Positions 1 through 6,701 of a DNA stretch of 7,964 nt are shown here, piece after piece (the first letter of the stretch is position 1; each line of letters begins with the position of its first letter). The notes under the pieces are model-generated. The model was not told the DNA's origin, did no database searches, and worked only from the letters and a program-made list of their open reading frames with translations. Origin of the DNA: Campylobacteraceae bacterium (GTDB taxonomy: Bacteria > Campylobacterota > Campylobacteria > Campylobacterales > Sulfurospirillaceae); NCBI GenBank assembly GCA_027011025.1, contig JALVAU010000245.1, forward strand, positions 1-7,964, given 5' to 3'. A program made the position numbers and the translations under genes.

Positions 1-28
1 GACCTTACGCACTATATCACATCATCAG
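1..28. repeat. Left terminal inverted repeat of the foldback element
   Basis: Bases 1-18 are the exact reverse complement of 248-265. After two mismatches (19/247 and 20/246) the pairing resumes for eight more bases to 28/238. The repeat starts on the first base of the window, so its true outer end is unknown. Confidence 0.85.
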
Positions 29-56
29 TGAGTTTTAAGACTAACGAGTACGAGGC

Positions 57-100
57 GGTTTTGCTTTGGCATAGCTCTAAAGCTATGTTAAAGTGAAATC
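57..100. other. Hairpin A: 20-bp stem with 4-base loop
   Basis: Bases 57-76 pair with 81-100 without a bulge around the loop CTAA (77-80). Fifteen pairs are Watson-Crick and five are G-T (58/99, 62/95, 63/94, 68/89, 69/88). Read as plus-strand RNA, the whole stem is paired; read as minus strand, those five become A-C mismatches. The outermost two bases compete with the 51-58/208-215 pairing. Confidence 0.75.
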
Positions 101-167
101 AACGAAGTAATCATATGCCTTAAAACTCACCCGTAGGGCAAACAAGAAAGAGGCATATTGCTTCGTT

Positions 168-209
168 GGAAAGCTTTCAGTATAGCTTTGGCTATGCTAA
201 AATCTTTCC
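168..209. other. Hairpin C: interrupted stem, approximate reverse complement of hairpin A
   Basis: The base of the stem is GGAAAG (168-173) against CTTTCC (204-209). The tip is 179-186 against 191-198 with a 4-base loop and one G-T pair (181/196); three A-T pairs (175-177/199-201) and small bulges lie between. Its tip (ATAGCTTT..GCTATG) resembles the reverse complement of the tip of hairpin A, so the two halves of the element look like diverged mirror copies. Confidence 0.65.
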
Positions 210-237
210 GCCTCGCACTATACCTCTTTCTTATTTG

Positions 238-265
238 CTGATGATACGATATAGTGCGTAAGGTC
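238..265. repeat. Right terminal inverted repeat of the foldback element
   Basis: This is the partner of 1-28, with 26 of 28 positions complementary. It lies 29 bases before the hemL start codon, so its outer end falls about where a -35 region would sit for the weak TATAAA at 270-275. Confidence 0.85.
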
Positions 266-294
266 AGTTTATAAATTTAGAAAAGGTGATTTAA

Positions 295-1581
295 ATGTAC
301 ACACAAAATAGTAAAGATGCTTTTAGTGAAGCGAAAAAAGTGATTCCGGGTGGTGTTGATTCACCTGTAAGGGCATTTAAAAGTGTTGGCGGTACTCCGA
401 TATTTATAAAAAGAGGAAAGGGTGCATGTCTTATCGATATTGATGGTAATAAGTATGTAGATTTTGTACAAAGTTGGGGACCATTGATATTTGGCCATTG
501 TGATAAAAGTATAGAAAAAGCGGTGAAAAAAGCGGTGAAAAAAGGTCTTAGTTTTGGTGCTCCTACAAAACTAGAAACAAAACTTGCCCAAAAGATATGT
601 GATCTTTTTGAAGCAGTAGATAAGATTCGTTTTGTCAGTAGTGGCACAGAGGCGGTTATGAGTGCTATTAGATTGGCGCGTGGTTATACTAACAAAGATG
701 ATATAGTAAAATTTGAAGGTTGTTATCATGGACATAGCGACTCTCTGCTAGTGCAGGCTGGAAGTGGGGCTGTTACATTTGGTACACCTAGCTCACCTGG
801 TGTTCCGGCTGATTTTACAAAGCATACACTCTTAGCAAAATATAATGATATAAAGAGTGTCCAAAAGTGCTTTGAAGACTCAAAAAATATAGCTTGTGTC
901 ATCATAGAGCCAATAGCCGGAAATATGGGCTTGATTCCCGCCGATATAGAGTTTTTAAAAGAGATAAAAAACCTATGTGAGAAGCATGGGGCACTGTTGA
1001 TTTTTGATGAAGTGATGAGTGGCTTTAGAGCCTCTCTAAGAGGTGCAACAGGTTTGGTTGGAGTTAAACCTGATTTAATTACATTTGGAAAAGTTATCGG
1101 AGGCGGTATGCCTGTGGGTGCTTTTGGGGGCTTAGAAGAGGTGATGGATCAATTAAGTCCTGACGGACCGGTATATCAGGCTGGAACACTAAGTGGAAAT
1201 CCAGTTGCTATGAGTGCCGGTATAGCCTCTTTAGAAAAAATCATAAACAATAAAGAGATGTATGAGGAATTGGAAGAGAAAGCAGATATGCTGATGCAGG
1301 GATTTAAAAAAGTTGCAAATGAGTTTGATATACGATTGCAAACAGATGTCAGGGGTAGTATGTTTGGATTTTTCTTTAATGAAAATGAAGTAAAAAACTT
1401 TGATGATGCTCTAAAATCAGATACCAAGCTGTTTGCTAAGTTTCACAAAGGCATGCTAAAAAGAGGTTTTTACTTCGCATGTAGTCAATTTGAAACAGGT
1501 TTTATCGATACAAAGATAAAAACAAAGCATATAGAAAGAGCGATAAGTGCGGCTCGTGAAGTCTTCAAAGAGATAGTATGA
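295..1581 (+). CDS. hemL: Glutamate-1-semialdehyde 2,1-aminomutase
   Basis: This cytoplasmic PLP enzyme converts glutamate-1-semialdehyde to 5-aminolevulinate, the last step of the C5 route to heme and other tetrapyrroles. The 428-residue length is normal for the family. Visible signatures include the N-terminal [11 protein letters not shown] (18-28), SSGTEA (115-120, phosphate-binding loop), YHGH (144-147), FDEVMSGFR (237-245, with the Asp that holds the PLP ring nitrogen at 238), and [16 protein letters not shown], where Lys266 should be the Schiff-base lysine. The ATG at 295 has AAAAGGTGAT at 281-290 as its ribosome binding site. The gene follows the foldback element directly and its stop overlaps the next start (ATGA at 1578-1581), so it heads a coupled three-gene operon. 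A weak TATAAA at 270-275 is the only promoter-like string close by; transcription may come from further upstream. Confidence 0.97.
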   Translation: MYTQNSKDAFSEAKKVIPGGVDSPVRAFKSVGGTPIFIKRGKGACLIDIDGNKYVDFVQSWGPLIFGHCDKSIEKAVKKAVKKGLSFGAPTKLETKLAQKICDLFEAVDKIRFVSSGTEAVMSAIRLARGYTNKDDIVKFEGCYHGHSDSLLVQAGSGAVTFGTPSSPGVPADFTKHTLLAKYNDIKSVQKCFEDSKNIACVIIEPIAGNMGLIPADIEFLKEIKNLCEKHGALLIFDEVMSGFRASLRGATGLVGVKPDLITFGKVIGGGMPVGAFGGLEEVMDQLSPDGPVYQAGTLSGNPVAMSAGIASLEKIINNKEMYEELEEKADMLMQGFKKVANEFDIRLQTDVRGSMFGFFFNENEVKNFDDALKSDTKLFAKFHKGMLKRGFYFACSQFETGFIDTKIKTKHIERAISAAREVFKEIV

Positions 1582-1895
1582 GTGAACATCAAAAGCCAAA
1601 GTATAGACCGATCATAGAGGGTGCCGAGCAGTTGTCTCTTGGTATCTCTATGGTGGTTGCTGTTCTATTGGGGGTAGGAATCGGGATTCTTATGAAAAAC
1701 TTTTTTCACCAAAATTGGCTACTTTGGCTAGGTGTATTTTGGGGAGTGAGCGGAGCTATTTTAAATATATATAAAGCCTATAAGAAACAGATGAAATCCC
1801 TAGATGAATTAAAAGATGATGTAAGATATAAAAACTATAAACCCAAAAAAGATGAAGATGATGAATACTATGACGGCGAAGGAAAATATGAGTAG
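1578..1895 (+). CDS. AtpZ/AtpI-family small membrane protein
   Basis: The 105-residue protein has two predicted membrane helices (about residues 20-40, rich in Gly and Val, and 47-66) separated by a short NFFHQNW turn. A basic linker and a very acidic C-terminal tail ([16 protein letters not shown]) follow. This size, the glycine-rich first helix and the G-x-x-x-G pattern in the second match the AtpZ/AtpI family, which is associated with assembly of, or Mg2+ supply to, F-type ATP synthase. Here it does not sit next to ATP synthase genes but overlaps the hemL stop by four bases, so its role may differ. The start ATG at 1578 is preceded by a weak AAAGAGA and probably depends on coupling from hemL. 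Family assignment is from overall pattern, with no catalytic motif to confirm it. Confidence 0.75.
   Translation: MSEHQKPKYRPIIEGAEQLSLGISMVVAVLLGVGIGILMKNFFHQNWLLWLGVFWGVSGAILNIYKAYKKQMKSLDELKDDVRYKNYKPKKDEDDEYYDGEGKYE
1879..1883 (+). promoter_or_regulatory. Ribosome binding site deciding the 1888 start
   Basis: AAGGA lies inside the end of the AtpZ-like gene with a four-base spacer to ATG at 1888. No comparable site precedes the ATG at 1852. Confidence 0.6.
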
Positions 1896-2376
1896 ATTTT
1901 CATATATATACCTTTTTGGAGATGCCATAGTTGTAATTATATCTCTATTATTTGGAAGATATTGGCTCATAAATACCCAAATAGCTTTTATTTGTTCTAT
2001 GCTTATTACTTTTGCTGCATTTTACGGGTATAAAAAATCTATACAAAAAGGTATAAAAAATAGTAATTTAGAAGAGTTCAGAGAGCCTCTTGATGAGCTT
2101 CTTGATCCATACAATCTCTATGATAACGAAGATGAGCAAGAAGATAAAAGTAATAAGCAAAAAAAAGATGGCATGTTTAAGTATATTACAAAAGGTTTTG
2201 CAGGCGGTATATCTGGAGCGATAAATCCAGCAAGATTACTCTCTTATATAATCCTAATACTATCTTTTCTCTGTCTAAATAGAGCAGGTGTATTTAATCC
2301 ATTTGCTTTTTTTACCGGGCTTAGCATAGTCCCTATCGCAAGTATGTTTGTTGCCGTTATGAAGCAAAAAAGTTAA
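1888..2376 (+). CDS. Conserved-type integral membrane protein, four predicted helices, unknown function
   Basis: I do not recognise a named family. The frame is open from an ATG at 1852, but the ATG at 1888 is preferred. AAGGA at 1879-1883 sits four bases before it, it overlaps the upstream gene by only eight bases, and the twelve extra upstream codons are simply the acidic tail of the previous gene read in another frame. This gives 162 residues. Predicted membrane helices lie at about 5-22, 28-48, 117-131 and 138-157. A long hydrophilic loop (49-116) between the second and third helices is strongly charged (NEDEQEDKSNKQKKD) and followed by a glycine-rich GFAGGISGAINPARL stretch. With hemL and the AtpZ-like gene it forms an overlapping operon. 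It ends 14 bases before the convergent minus-strand gene, with no clear terminator hairpin between them. Confidence 0.75.
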   Translation: MSRFSYIYLFGDAIVVIISLLFGRYWLINTQIAFICSMLITFAAFYGYKKSIQKGIKNSNLEEFREPLDELLDPYNLYDNEDEQEDKSNKQKKDGMFKYITKGFAGGISGAINPARLLSYIILILSFLCLNRAGVFNPFAFFTGLSIVPIASMFVAVMKQKS

Positions 2377-2390
2377 AGACGCCTCTGATA

Positions 2391-3080
2391 TCAACTAGAA
2401 ATCATAATAGAGATAATAGTAGTTTTTTCTTCATTAAACTCCACTATAGTGTGTGCTTTGATCGCTATATCTTCGATACTTTTTTCAAAGCTTTCATTCC
2501 TATTTTTCCCCTCTACATGTAGAGAAAATATGGGATACTTTTTACCTTGAAACCTTAAATATTCACCGGTATTAAGCATTAGCTTTGAAGTTATTACATC
2601 CGAAGCTATATAGGATTGATATATTTTATTGACAAGTTTTATAAACTCTTCTACTTTTAATTTAACATCAGGAAATGTTGGGTCAAATATCTTTTGGTGT
2701 TTAGTATCGATAGAACTTGCACTTGTAGCACTTATACATAAATCTAAAAGAGAATATATATTTATAAACTCTCTATCTTCTAGGCTAGGAGATAGGTTTT
2801 TTGATGGTTTTTTATACAGTCTGATACAGATTTGAGTATCATCTTGATACCCAACAGTAATTCCATAAAACAGATATGAGCCAAAACTAAGATCAATAAT
2901 TGTAGTTTTAAAACCATAGGTAATGTTTGCATAAGTTTTAGCAATATCAAAGATCTTCTTTATTGATACGGCACCTAATAGATATTGAGCTTCTTGATTT
3001 AGCGATTTAACCCTTCCATTTTCATTGAAGCAGATGAAAGGATTGTAATCATGTTCTATCCAAGCTTCATTAAAATTCAT
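2391..3080 (-). CDS. PAS-like protein, possibly with a degenerate kinase-like ATPase domain, downstream of rpoD
   Basis: The 229-residue protein is soluble, with no signal peptide or membrane helix. Residues about 8-92 read like a PAS sensor fold: NPFICFNENGRVKSLNQEAQYLLG (13-36) follows the usual PAS core pattern and ends in strands YLFYGITVGYQ and QICIRLYKKP. The C-terminal half (about 105-229) has the rough layout of a histidine-kinase ATP-binding domain: a segment KIFDPTFPDVKLKVEEFIKLVNKIYQSYI (130-158) where the N box would be, and a final strand EEKTTIISIMIS. However, I see no phospho-accepting His box and no DxGxG motif, so it cannot be called a kinase. It begins 11 bases after the rpoD stop with only a weak ribosome binding site, so it is probably co-transcribed with rpoD. 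A sensory or sigma-related role is a guess from context; PAS-like fold moderately likely, ATPase-like half weak. Confidence 0.7.
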   Translation of the reverse strand: MNFNEAWIEHDYNPFICFNENGRVKSLNQEAQYLLGAVSIKKIFDIAKTYANITYGFKTTIIDLSFGSYLFYGITVGYQDDTQICIRLYKKPSKNLSPSLEDREFINIYSLLDLCISATSASSIDTKHQKIFDPTFPDVKLKVEEFIKLVNKIYQSYIASDVITSKLMLNTGEYLRFQGKKYPIFSLHVEGKNRNESFEKSIEDIAIKAHTIVEFNEEKTTIISIMISS

Positions 3081-3091
3081 GCTCTATTTTT

Positions 3092-4909
3092 TTAACTCTC
3101 AATATAGTTTTTAAGTTTTCTGCCAACTTTTGGATGTTTTAGTTTTTTGATTGCACTGCTCTCTATCTGTCTTACTCTCTCTCTAGTGACACTTAGCTCT
3201 TTTCCTATCTCTTCAAGAGTTCTGTCGCTCTCATCGTGCATAAGACCAAATCTCATCCTTATGACAGCTTTTTCTCTATCGTTCAACTGTTCTAATACAT
3301 CATCAATCTGATCTTTTAAATCATTTTTTAAGATGAAATCCATAGGAGAGATACTTGATTTGTCCTCAACAAAATCACCAAATTTTCCATCATCTTCTTT
3401 TCCAATAGGAGCTTCAAGACTTATAGGTTCTTTTGTTATTTTTATCACATTTTTAACTTTATCTATACTAAGTCCAACCTCTTTTGAGATTGTATCAACA
3501 TCCGGTTCTTTTCCCTGCTCTTGAAGATGTTTTCTGACTATTTTATTTATTCTGTTTATAGTCTCTATCATGTGTATCGGTATTCTTATGGTTCTTGCTT
3601 GATCTGCGATGGCACGGCTTATCGCCTGTCTTATCCACCATGTTGCGTAGGTGGAAAATTTATACCCTTTTTTATACTCAAACTTATCAACTGCTTTCAT
3701 TAAGCCTATATTGCCTTCTTGTATGAGGTCAAGAAAAGGGAGACCTCTGTTTGTGTATCTCTTTGCGATGGACACAACAAGGCGAAGATTTGATTTTGCC
3801 ATTCTAGTCTTGGCAGCATCGGCTATTTTCTTACCTCTCTTAATCTGTTCTAGTATCTCTTTTAATCTATCTTCCTCCAAATCAAACCCTTGCTTACTAG
3901 CTTCTTTGGTTTGAAATAGTTTTTTAATTTTCATGTAAGTTGAAACCATTGTAGCTTCAGGAACCTCTAATATAACATCATCTTTGCTCATTTTTGTTAG
4001 TTTTGAGAGAATTTTTTCGTGATTTTTTCTTAGAGTATCATTAAAAAGTGGTAACATATACTCCAATCTTTTTAACTCTTTATCAAATTCTGTATCACTT
4101 TTTAGTGCAGTTTCCATGGATTTTACCAACTCATTTATAAGCTTACTAGTTGGTCCTAGTTCCATTAACTTCTCTTTTAGCACCTTCTTTTTGAAAGCCA
4201 GTGTTAAGGCATAGGTCATCTTAGCATGCTCATCAACATCTTGTTCTGGTTTTTTTGCTAATGTTTTCATCCAGTCTTTTTTTGCTTTTTCCAAAGCTTT
4301 AAAACTTGCTACAACTTTTTGAGTTCTGCTGTCATCTTTTTTGCTTGTCTTTTTATTGTCATCATCGTCATCATCATCACTGTCATCTTCAAAACTTCTG
4401 AAGAGCTCTTTAACTCTTCTTTCACGATTTATCAGTGCCTCTTTATAATCAAGTATAAAATCTATAAGATATGGAACAGAACAAAATGCATCAATAATTA
4501 TATCTTCACCAAATTCTATCTTTTTGCTTATATCTATCTCTTCCTCTTTTGTCAAAAGTGATATTTGCCCCATCTCTCTTAGGTACATTCGCACAGGACT
4601 ATCGCTTCTGCTCCACTCCAAAAGTTCTTTTTCACTTGCTAAATCAAATTCATCTTCGAGAGCTTCATCCTGAAGTTTCTGTCTCTCTTCCTCTCTCTTT
4701 TGTGCTTCTTGTTTGTTTCTAAGTTTTGCTATTTCAGCTGAACTTATGAGAGAAACTTTGTATTTATCAAGTAGAGATATGACTTTTTTAGCATTTGATG
4801 CAGTAGGTTGTTTTGGAAAAACATCCATAACTTTTTCAAATGTAACATGACCTTTTTCATTTTCTTTAAACAGTTCTTCAAGTTTTGCATAGATTTCTTT
4901 GGTGGACAT
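3092..4909 (-). CDS. rpoD: RNA polymerase primary sigma factor RpoD (sigma-70)
   Basis: This is the housekeeping sigma factor that directs RNA polymerase to most promoters. It has 605 residues in the standard order. Region 1.1 is at about 1-60 and region 1.2 at about 103-132 ([23 protein letters not shown]). A charged non-conserved insert at about 133-360 includes the run [10 protein letters not shown] at 175-184. Region 2 is at about 370-448 with [29 protein letters not shown] and [13 protein letters not shown] (-10 recognition and melting), region 3 at about 449-525, and region 4 at about 536-605 with the helix-turn-helix [19 protein letters not shown] (-35 recognition). The ATG at 4909 (reverse strand) has AAGGGG nine bases upstream. 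A TATAAT box at 4951-4956 on the minus strand is its likely promoter. It is transcribed away from the flagellar operon across a shared control region, and the PAS-like gene follows it. Confidence 0.97.
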   Translation of the reverse strand: MSTKEIYAKLEELFKENEKGHVTFEKVMDVFPKQPTASNAKKVISLLDKYKVSLISSAEIAKLRNKQEAQKREEERQKLQDEALEDEFDLASEKELLEWSRSDSPVRMYLREMGQISLLTKEEEIDISKKIEFGEDIIIDAFCSVPYLIDFILDYKEALINRERRVKELFRSFEDDSDDDDDDDNKKTSKKDDSRTQKVVASFKALEKAKKDWMKTLAKKPEQDVDEHAKMTYALTLAFKKKVLKEKLMELGPTSKLINELVKSMETALKSDTEFDKELKRLEYMLPLFNDTLRKNHEKILSKLTKMSKDDVILEVPEATMVSTYMKIKKLFQTKEASKQGFDLEEDRLKEILEQIKRGKKIADAAKTRMAKSNLRLVVSIAKRYTNRGLPFLDLIQEGNIGLMKAVDKFEYKKGYKFSTYATWWIRQAISRAIADQARTIRIPIHMIETINRINKIVRKHLQEQGKEPDVDTISKEVGLSIDKVKNVIKITKEPISLEAPIGKEDDGKFGDFVEDKSSISPMDFILKNDLKDQIDDVLEQLNDREKAVIRMRFGLMHDESDRTLEEIGKELSVTRERVRQIESSAIKKLKHPKVGRKLKNYIES

Positions 4910-4950
4910 GCTCTGTAGCCCCTTGTGTTGGTGTAGTGTATAAGAGTTGG

Positions 4951-4956
4951 ATTATA
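4951..4956 (-). promoter_or_regulatory. Probable rpoD -10 box (TATAAT)
   Basis: On the minus strand this reads GGGTATAATCC, a perfect -10 hexamer. There is no good TTGACA at the expected spacing, only T-rich sequence (TTTTTAAATATATTT), which fits the weak -35 preference known for Campylobacterota sigma-70 promoters. The inferred transcript start gives a leader of about 35 bases to the ATG at 4909. Confidence 0.65.
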
Positions 4957-5031
4957 CCCAAATATATTTAAAAAGAGGTTAAATGTAGATTACTAGGATT
5001 TAAAAGTGGAATAATACGCATTGAAAAATAG

Positions 5032-5048
5032 TTGGAACACATATTGCT
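5032..5048 (+). promoter_or_regulatory. Sigma-54 (RpoN) promoter of the flagellar rod operon
   Basis: TTGGAAC-ACATA-TTGCT matches the TTGGCAC-N5-TTGCW consensus with one mismatch. The invariant GG (5034-5035) and GC (5046-5047) are exactly 12 bases apart, as the -24/-12 elements require. Transcription would begin near 5058-5060, about 30 bases before the GTG start. Rod and hook genes of Campylobacterota are known to be RpoN-dependent and activated by the FlgSR two-component system, so the site is in the right place. Confidence 0.85.
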
Positions 5049-5088
5049 TTTATTGGTCTAAGAATTCAACAGATAAGGCAGGTTTATC

Positions 5089-5892
5089 GTGCAGAGTGGA
5101 TATTATGATGTTACAGGCGGTATGGTTACACAATTTAATAGGCTAGATGTTATCTCTAACAATCTCGCAAATTTAAATACAACAGCCTACAAAAGAGATG
5201 ATGTGATTATTGGTGATTTTAAGAGAGTATTTCAAGAATCTCAAGACAATATGCCTATATCAAACAATACAAAAGAGGCTGCAAAATTTGTCAATTCTAG
5301 TATAGATAGAGTTCCTCAAATATCAGAGGAGTACACACAGTTTAGGCAGGGTAGCTTGAAAAGTACAGGTAACAGTTTGGATTTTGCACTTAAAAGCAAA
5401 GATGTTTTTTTTATGGTTAAGACTCCTCGGGGAATAAGACTGACGCAAAATGGCTCTTTTGTATTGAACTCAGATGGAGTTATGACTACAAAAGAGGGAT
5501 ATCCTGTTCTTCCTGAAAACTATTTTAAGAACAACCAATACATAAAAATTACTAGCAATACTCAGCTAACAAGCGACAAGAGCGGAACTTTATACTCTAA
5601 TGGGAACAGTATAGGTAAATTTTATATTGCTACGAGTGATAATATTAAAAGTTTTCAAAAAGATGGAGAGGGTTTATATAAATTTTCAAATATCCAAGAT
5701 ATAGAACAAAGTAGCAAAAAAGATGTAGTTGCACAAGGTTTCTTAGAGACAAGCAATGTAAATCCTGTATTTGAAATGGTAAATTTAATAGAAACAAACA
5801 GATTGGTAGAGATGTATCAAAAAGTTATGAATTCACACATGAACGATCTCAATAGTGATGCTATAAACAAATTAGCATCAACAAGAGCATAA
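5089..5892 (+). CDS. flgF: Flagellar basal-body rod protein, FlgF/FlgG2 type
   Basis: This is a structural subunit of the flagellar rod, exported through the flagellar type III apparatus and assembled in the periplasm. The 267 residues show the rod-hook family layout. An N-terminal helix carries the signature LDVISNNLANLNTTAYKRD (19-37), and a middle domain contains ALKSKDVFFMV....LTQNGSFVLNSDG (100-130). The C-terminal helix (about 224-262, NPVFEMVNLIETNRLVEMYQKVMN) mirrors the N-terminal one. The start is a GTG at 5089, supported by AGG at 5080-5082 and by the MQxGYYDVTGG beginning typical of epsilonproteobacterial homologues. A sigma-54 promoter lies 40 bases upstream and flgG follows after 15 bases. 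FlgF is the usual name for this gene upstream of flgG; in Campylobacter the equivalent is labelled flgG2, so the symbol is a matter of convention. Confidence 0.92.
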   Translation: MQSGYYDVTGGMVTQFNRLDVISNNLANLNTTAYKRDDVIIGDFKRVFQESQDNMPISNNTKEAAKFVNSSIDRVPQISEEYTQFRQGSLKSTGNSLDFALKSKDVFFMVKTPRGIRLTQNGSFVLNSDGVMTTKEGYPVLPENYFKNNQYIKITSNTQLTSDKSGTLYSNGNSIGKFYIATSDNIKSFQKDGEGLYKFSNIQDIEQSSKKDVVAQGFLETSNVNPVFEMVNLIETNRLVEMYQKVMNSHMNDLNSDAINKLASTRA

Positions 5893-5907
5893 AAGGAGAA
5901 TAGATAG

Positions 5908-6696
5908 ATGGTAAGATCACTTTATACAGCAGCAACGGGGATGATTGCCCAGCAAACACAAATAGACACAACATCAAACAATATAGCAAATGTAAATACT
6001 ATAGGCTATAAAAAACAGAGAGCAGAATTTGCAGACTTGATGTACCAAACAATGGAATATGCAGGGAACTCCACTAGCAATACAACTTCATCTCCTACCG
6101 GTATAGAGGTGGGATTGGGCGTAAGACCGACTGCCATAGCAAAGCAATTTACACAGGGTAATTTTAAAGAGACGGGAAACCCACTAGATATGGCAATAAC
6201 AGGAAATGGTTTTTTTCAAATAGAACTTCCTGATGGCTCTACGGCTTATACTAGAAATGGTTCATTTAAATTAGATAGTGATGGGAATGTCGTAAATAGT
6301 GATGGTTATAAAATGATACCCAATATTGTAATTCCTGCTGATGCAACTCAAATTTCAATAGGAACGGATGGAACAGTATCTGTTTTACAAGCTGGTCAGA
6401 CAGAGATGGCTCAAGTCGGACAAATAGAGTTGGCAAATTTTGTAAATCCCGCAGGTCTTCACTCTCTAGGAGATAACAATCTTTTAAATACTACAGCTTC
6501 AGGCGATGCACTAGTTGGCACTCCCGGACTTGATGGCATAGGACAAATAAGACAAGATTTTGTAGAGATGAGTAATGTTCAGCTTGTCGAAGAGATGACA
6601 GATCTCATAACAGGACAAAGAGCTTATGAGGCCAATTCAAAAGCCATAACAACAAGTGATGAAATGCTCCAGACTGTCAATGGTCTAAAAAGGTAA
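5908..6696 (+). CDS. flgG: Flagellar distal rod protein FlgG
   Basis: This is the main distal-rod subunit linking the proximal rod to the hook. Its 262 residues match the usual FlgG length. Signatures are MVRSLYTAATGM at the start, TSNNIANVNTIGYKKQRAEF (22-41), GNGFFQIELPDGSTAYTRNGSF (99-120) and the C-terminal helix MSNVQLVEEMTDLITGQRAYEANSKAITTSDEMLQTVN (about 221-258). AAGGAG at 5893-5898 precedes the ATG by nine bases. It is in one operon with the flgF-type gene. Its last codons (AAAAGG) also supply the ribosome binding site for the small gene that begins five bases after its stop. Confidence 0.97.
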   Translation: MVRSLYTAATGMIAQQTQIDTTSNNIANVNTIGYKKQRAEFADLMYQTMEYAGNSTSNTTSSPTGIEVGLGVRPTAIAKQFTQGNFKETGNPLDMAITGNGFFQIELPDGSTAYTRNGSFKLDSDGNVVNSDGYKMIPNIVIPADATQISIGTDGTVSVLQAGQTEMAQVGQIELANFVNPAGLHSLGDNNLLNTTASGDALVGTPGLDGIGQIRQDFVEMSNVQLVEEMTDLITGQRAYEANSKAITTSDEMLQTVNGLKR

Positions 6697-6701
6697 GTAG
6701 T

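Larger units (their letters stand above)
1..265. repeat. Foldback element with terminal inverted repeats and nested hairpins (MITE-like or structured RNA)
   Basis: This gene-free stretch is almost entirely made of inverted repeats. Its ends match perfectly over 18 bp (GACCTTACGCACTATATC at 1-18 against 248-265), extending to 26 of 28 paired at 1-28/238-265. Inside are hairpin A (57-76/81-100) and hairpin C (168-209). There are also pairings 28-39/119-130 (12 of 12), 51-58/208-215 (8 of 8), 101-109/159-167 with 113-120/151-158, a CCC-GTA-GGG mini-hairpin at 130-138, and 138-153/223-238 (15 of 16). No open reading frame of note lies in it. Such an architecture is known from non-autonomous mobile elements (MITEs) and from large structured RNAs, and the sequence alone does not decide between them. 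The left boundary coincides with the window start, so the element may extend further and no target duplication can be checked. It ends 29 bases before hemL. Confidence 0.8.
4910..5088. promoter_or_regulatory. Divergent control region between rpoD and the flagellar rod operon
   Basis: No gene is visible in these 179 bases. The left part carries the minus-strand -10 box for rpoD and the right part carries a sigma-54 promoter for the rod genes. The middle (about 4961-5030) is AT-rich and without a clear dyad that I can name as an activator site. Confidence 0.8.

Noticed and set aside
130..138. CCCGTAGGG mini-hairpin as a rho-independent terminator
   Set aside because: Only three base pairs and followed by an A/G-rich stretch, not a T run on the plus strand; the minus strand is no better.
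1..265. CRISPR array, integron attC cluster or tRNA/rRNA in the leading region
   Set aside because: The repeats are inverted, not regularly spaced direct repeats. No attC-type core sites or integrase are visible, and no cloverleaf with anticodon and CCA-type acceptor could be drawn.
291..647. Minus-strand open frame of 118 codons
   Set aside because: It lies entirely antisense to hemL, whose protein sequence is unmistakable. It has no family resemblance or ribosome binding site.
1176..1427. Minus-strand open frame inside hemL
   Set aside because: Antisense shadow of the conserved C-terminal part of hemL.
1852..1887. Earlier ATG start for the four-helix membrane protein
   Set aside because: It adds twelve codons that overlap the acidic tail of the previous gene and lacks a ribosome binding site; ATG at 1888 has AAGGA and a small overlap.
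2377..2390. Bidirectional terminator between the convergent genes
   Set aside because: The 14-base gap and its flanks show no stem followed by a T run on either strand that I could support.
2629..2835. Plus-strand open frame opposite the PAS-like gene
   Set aside because: Short and antisense; the minus-strand frame is longer, has a plausible domain pattern and fits the rpoD operon.
3333..4561. Several short plus-strand frames opposite rpoD
   Set aside because: All are shadows of the sigma factor gene; the Ile/Val-rich stretch near 4358 is simply the Asp repeat read on the other strand.
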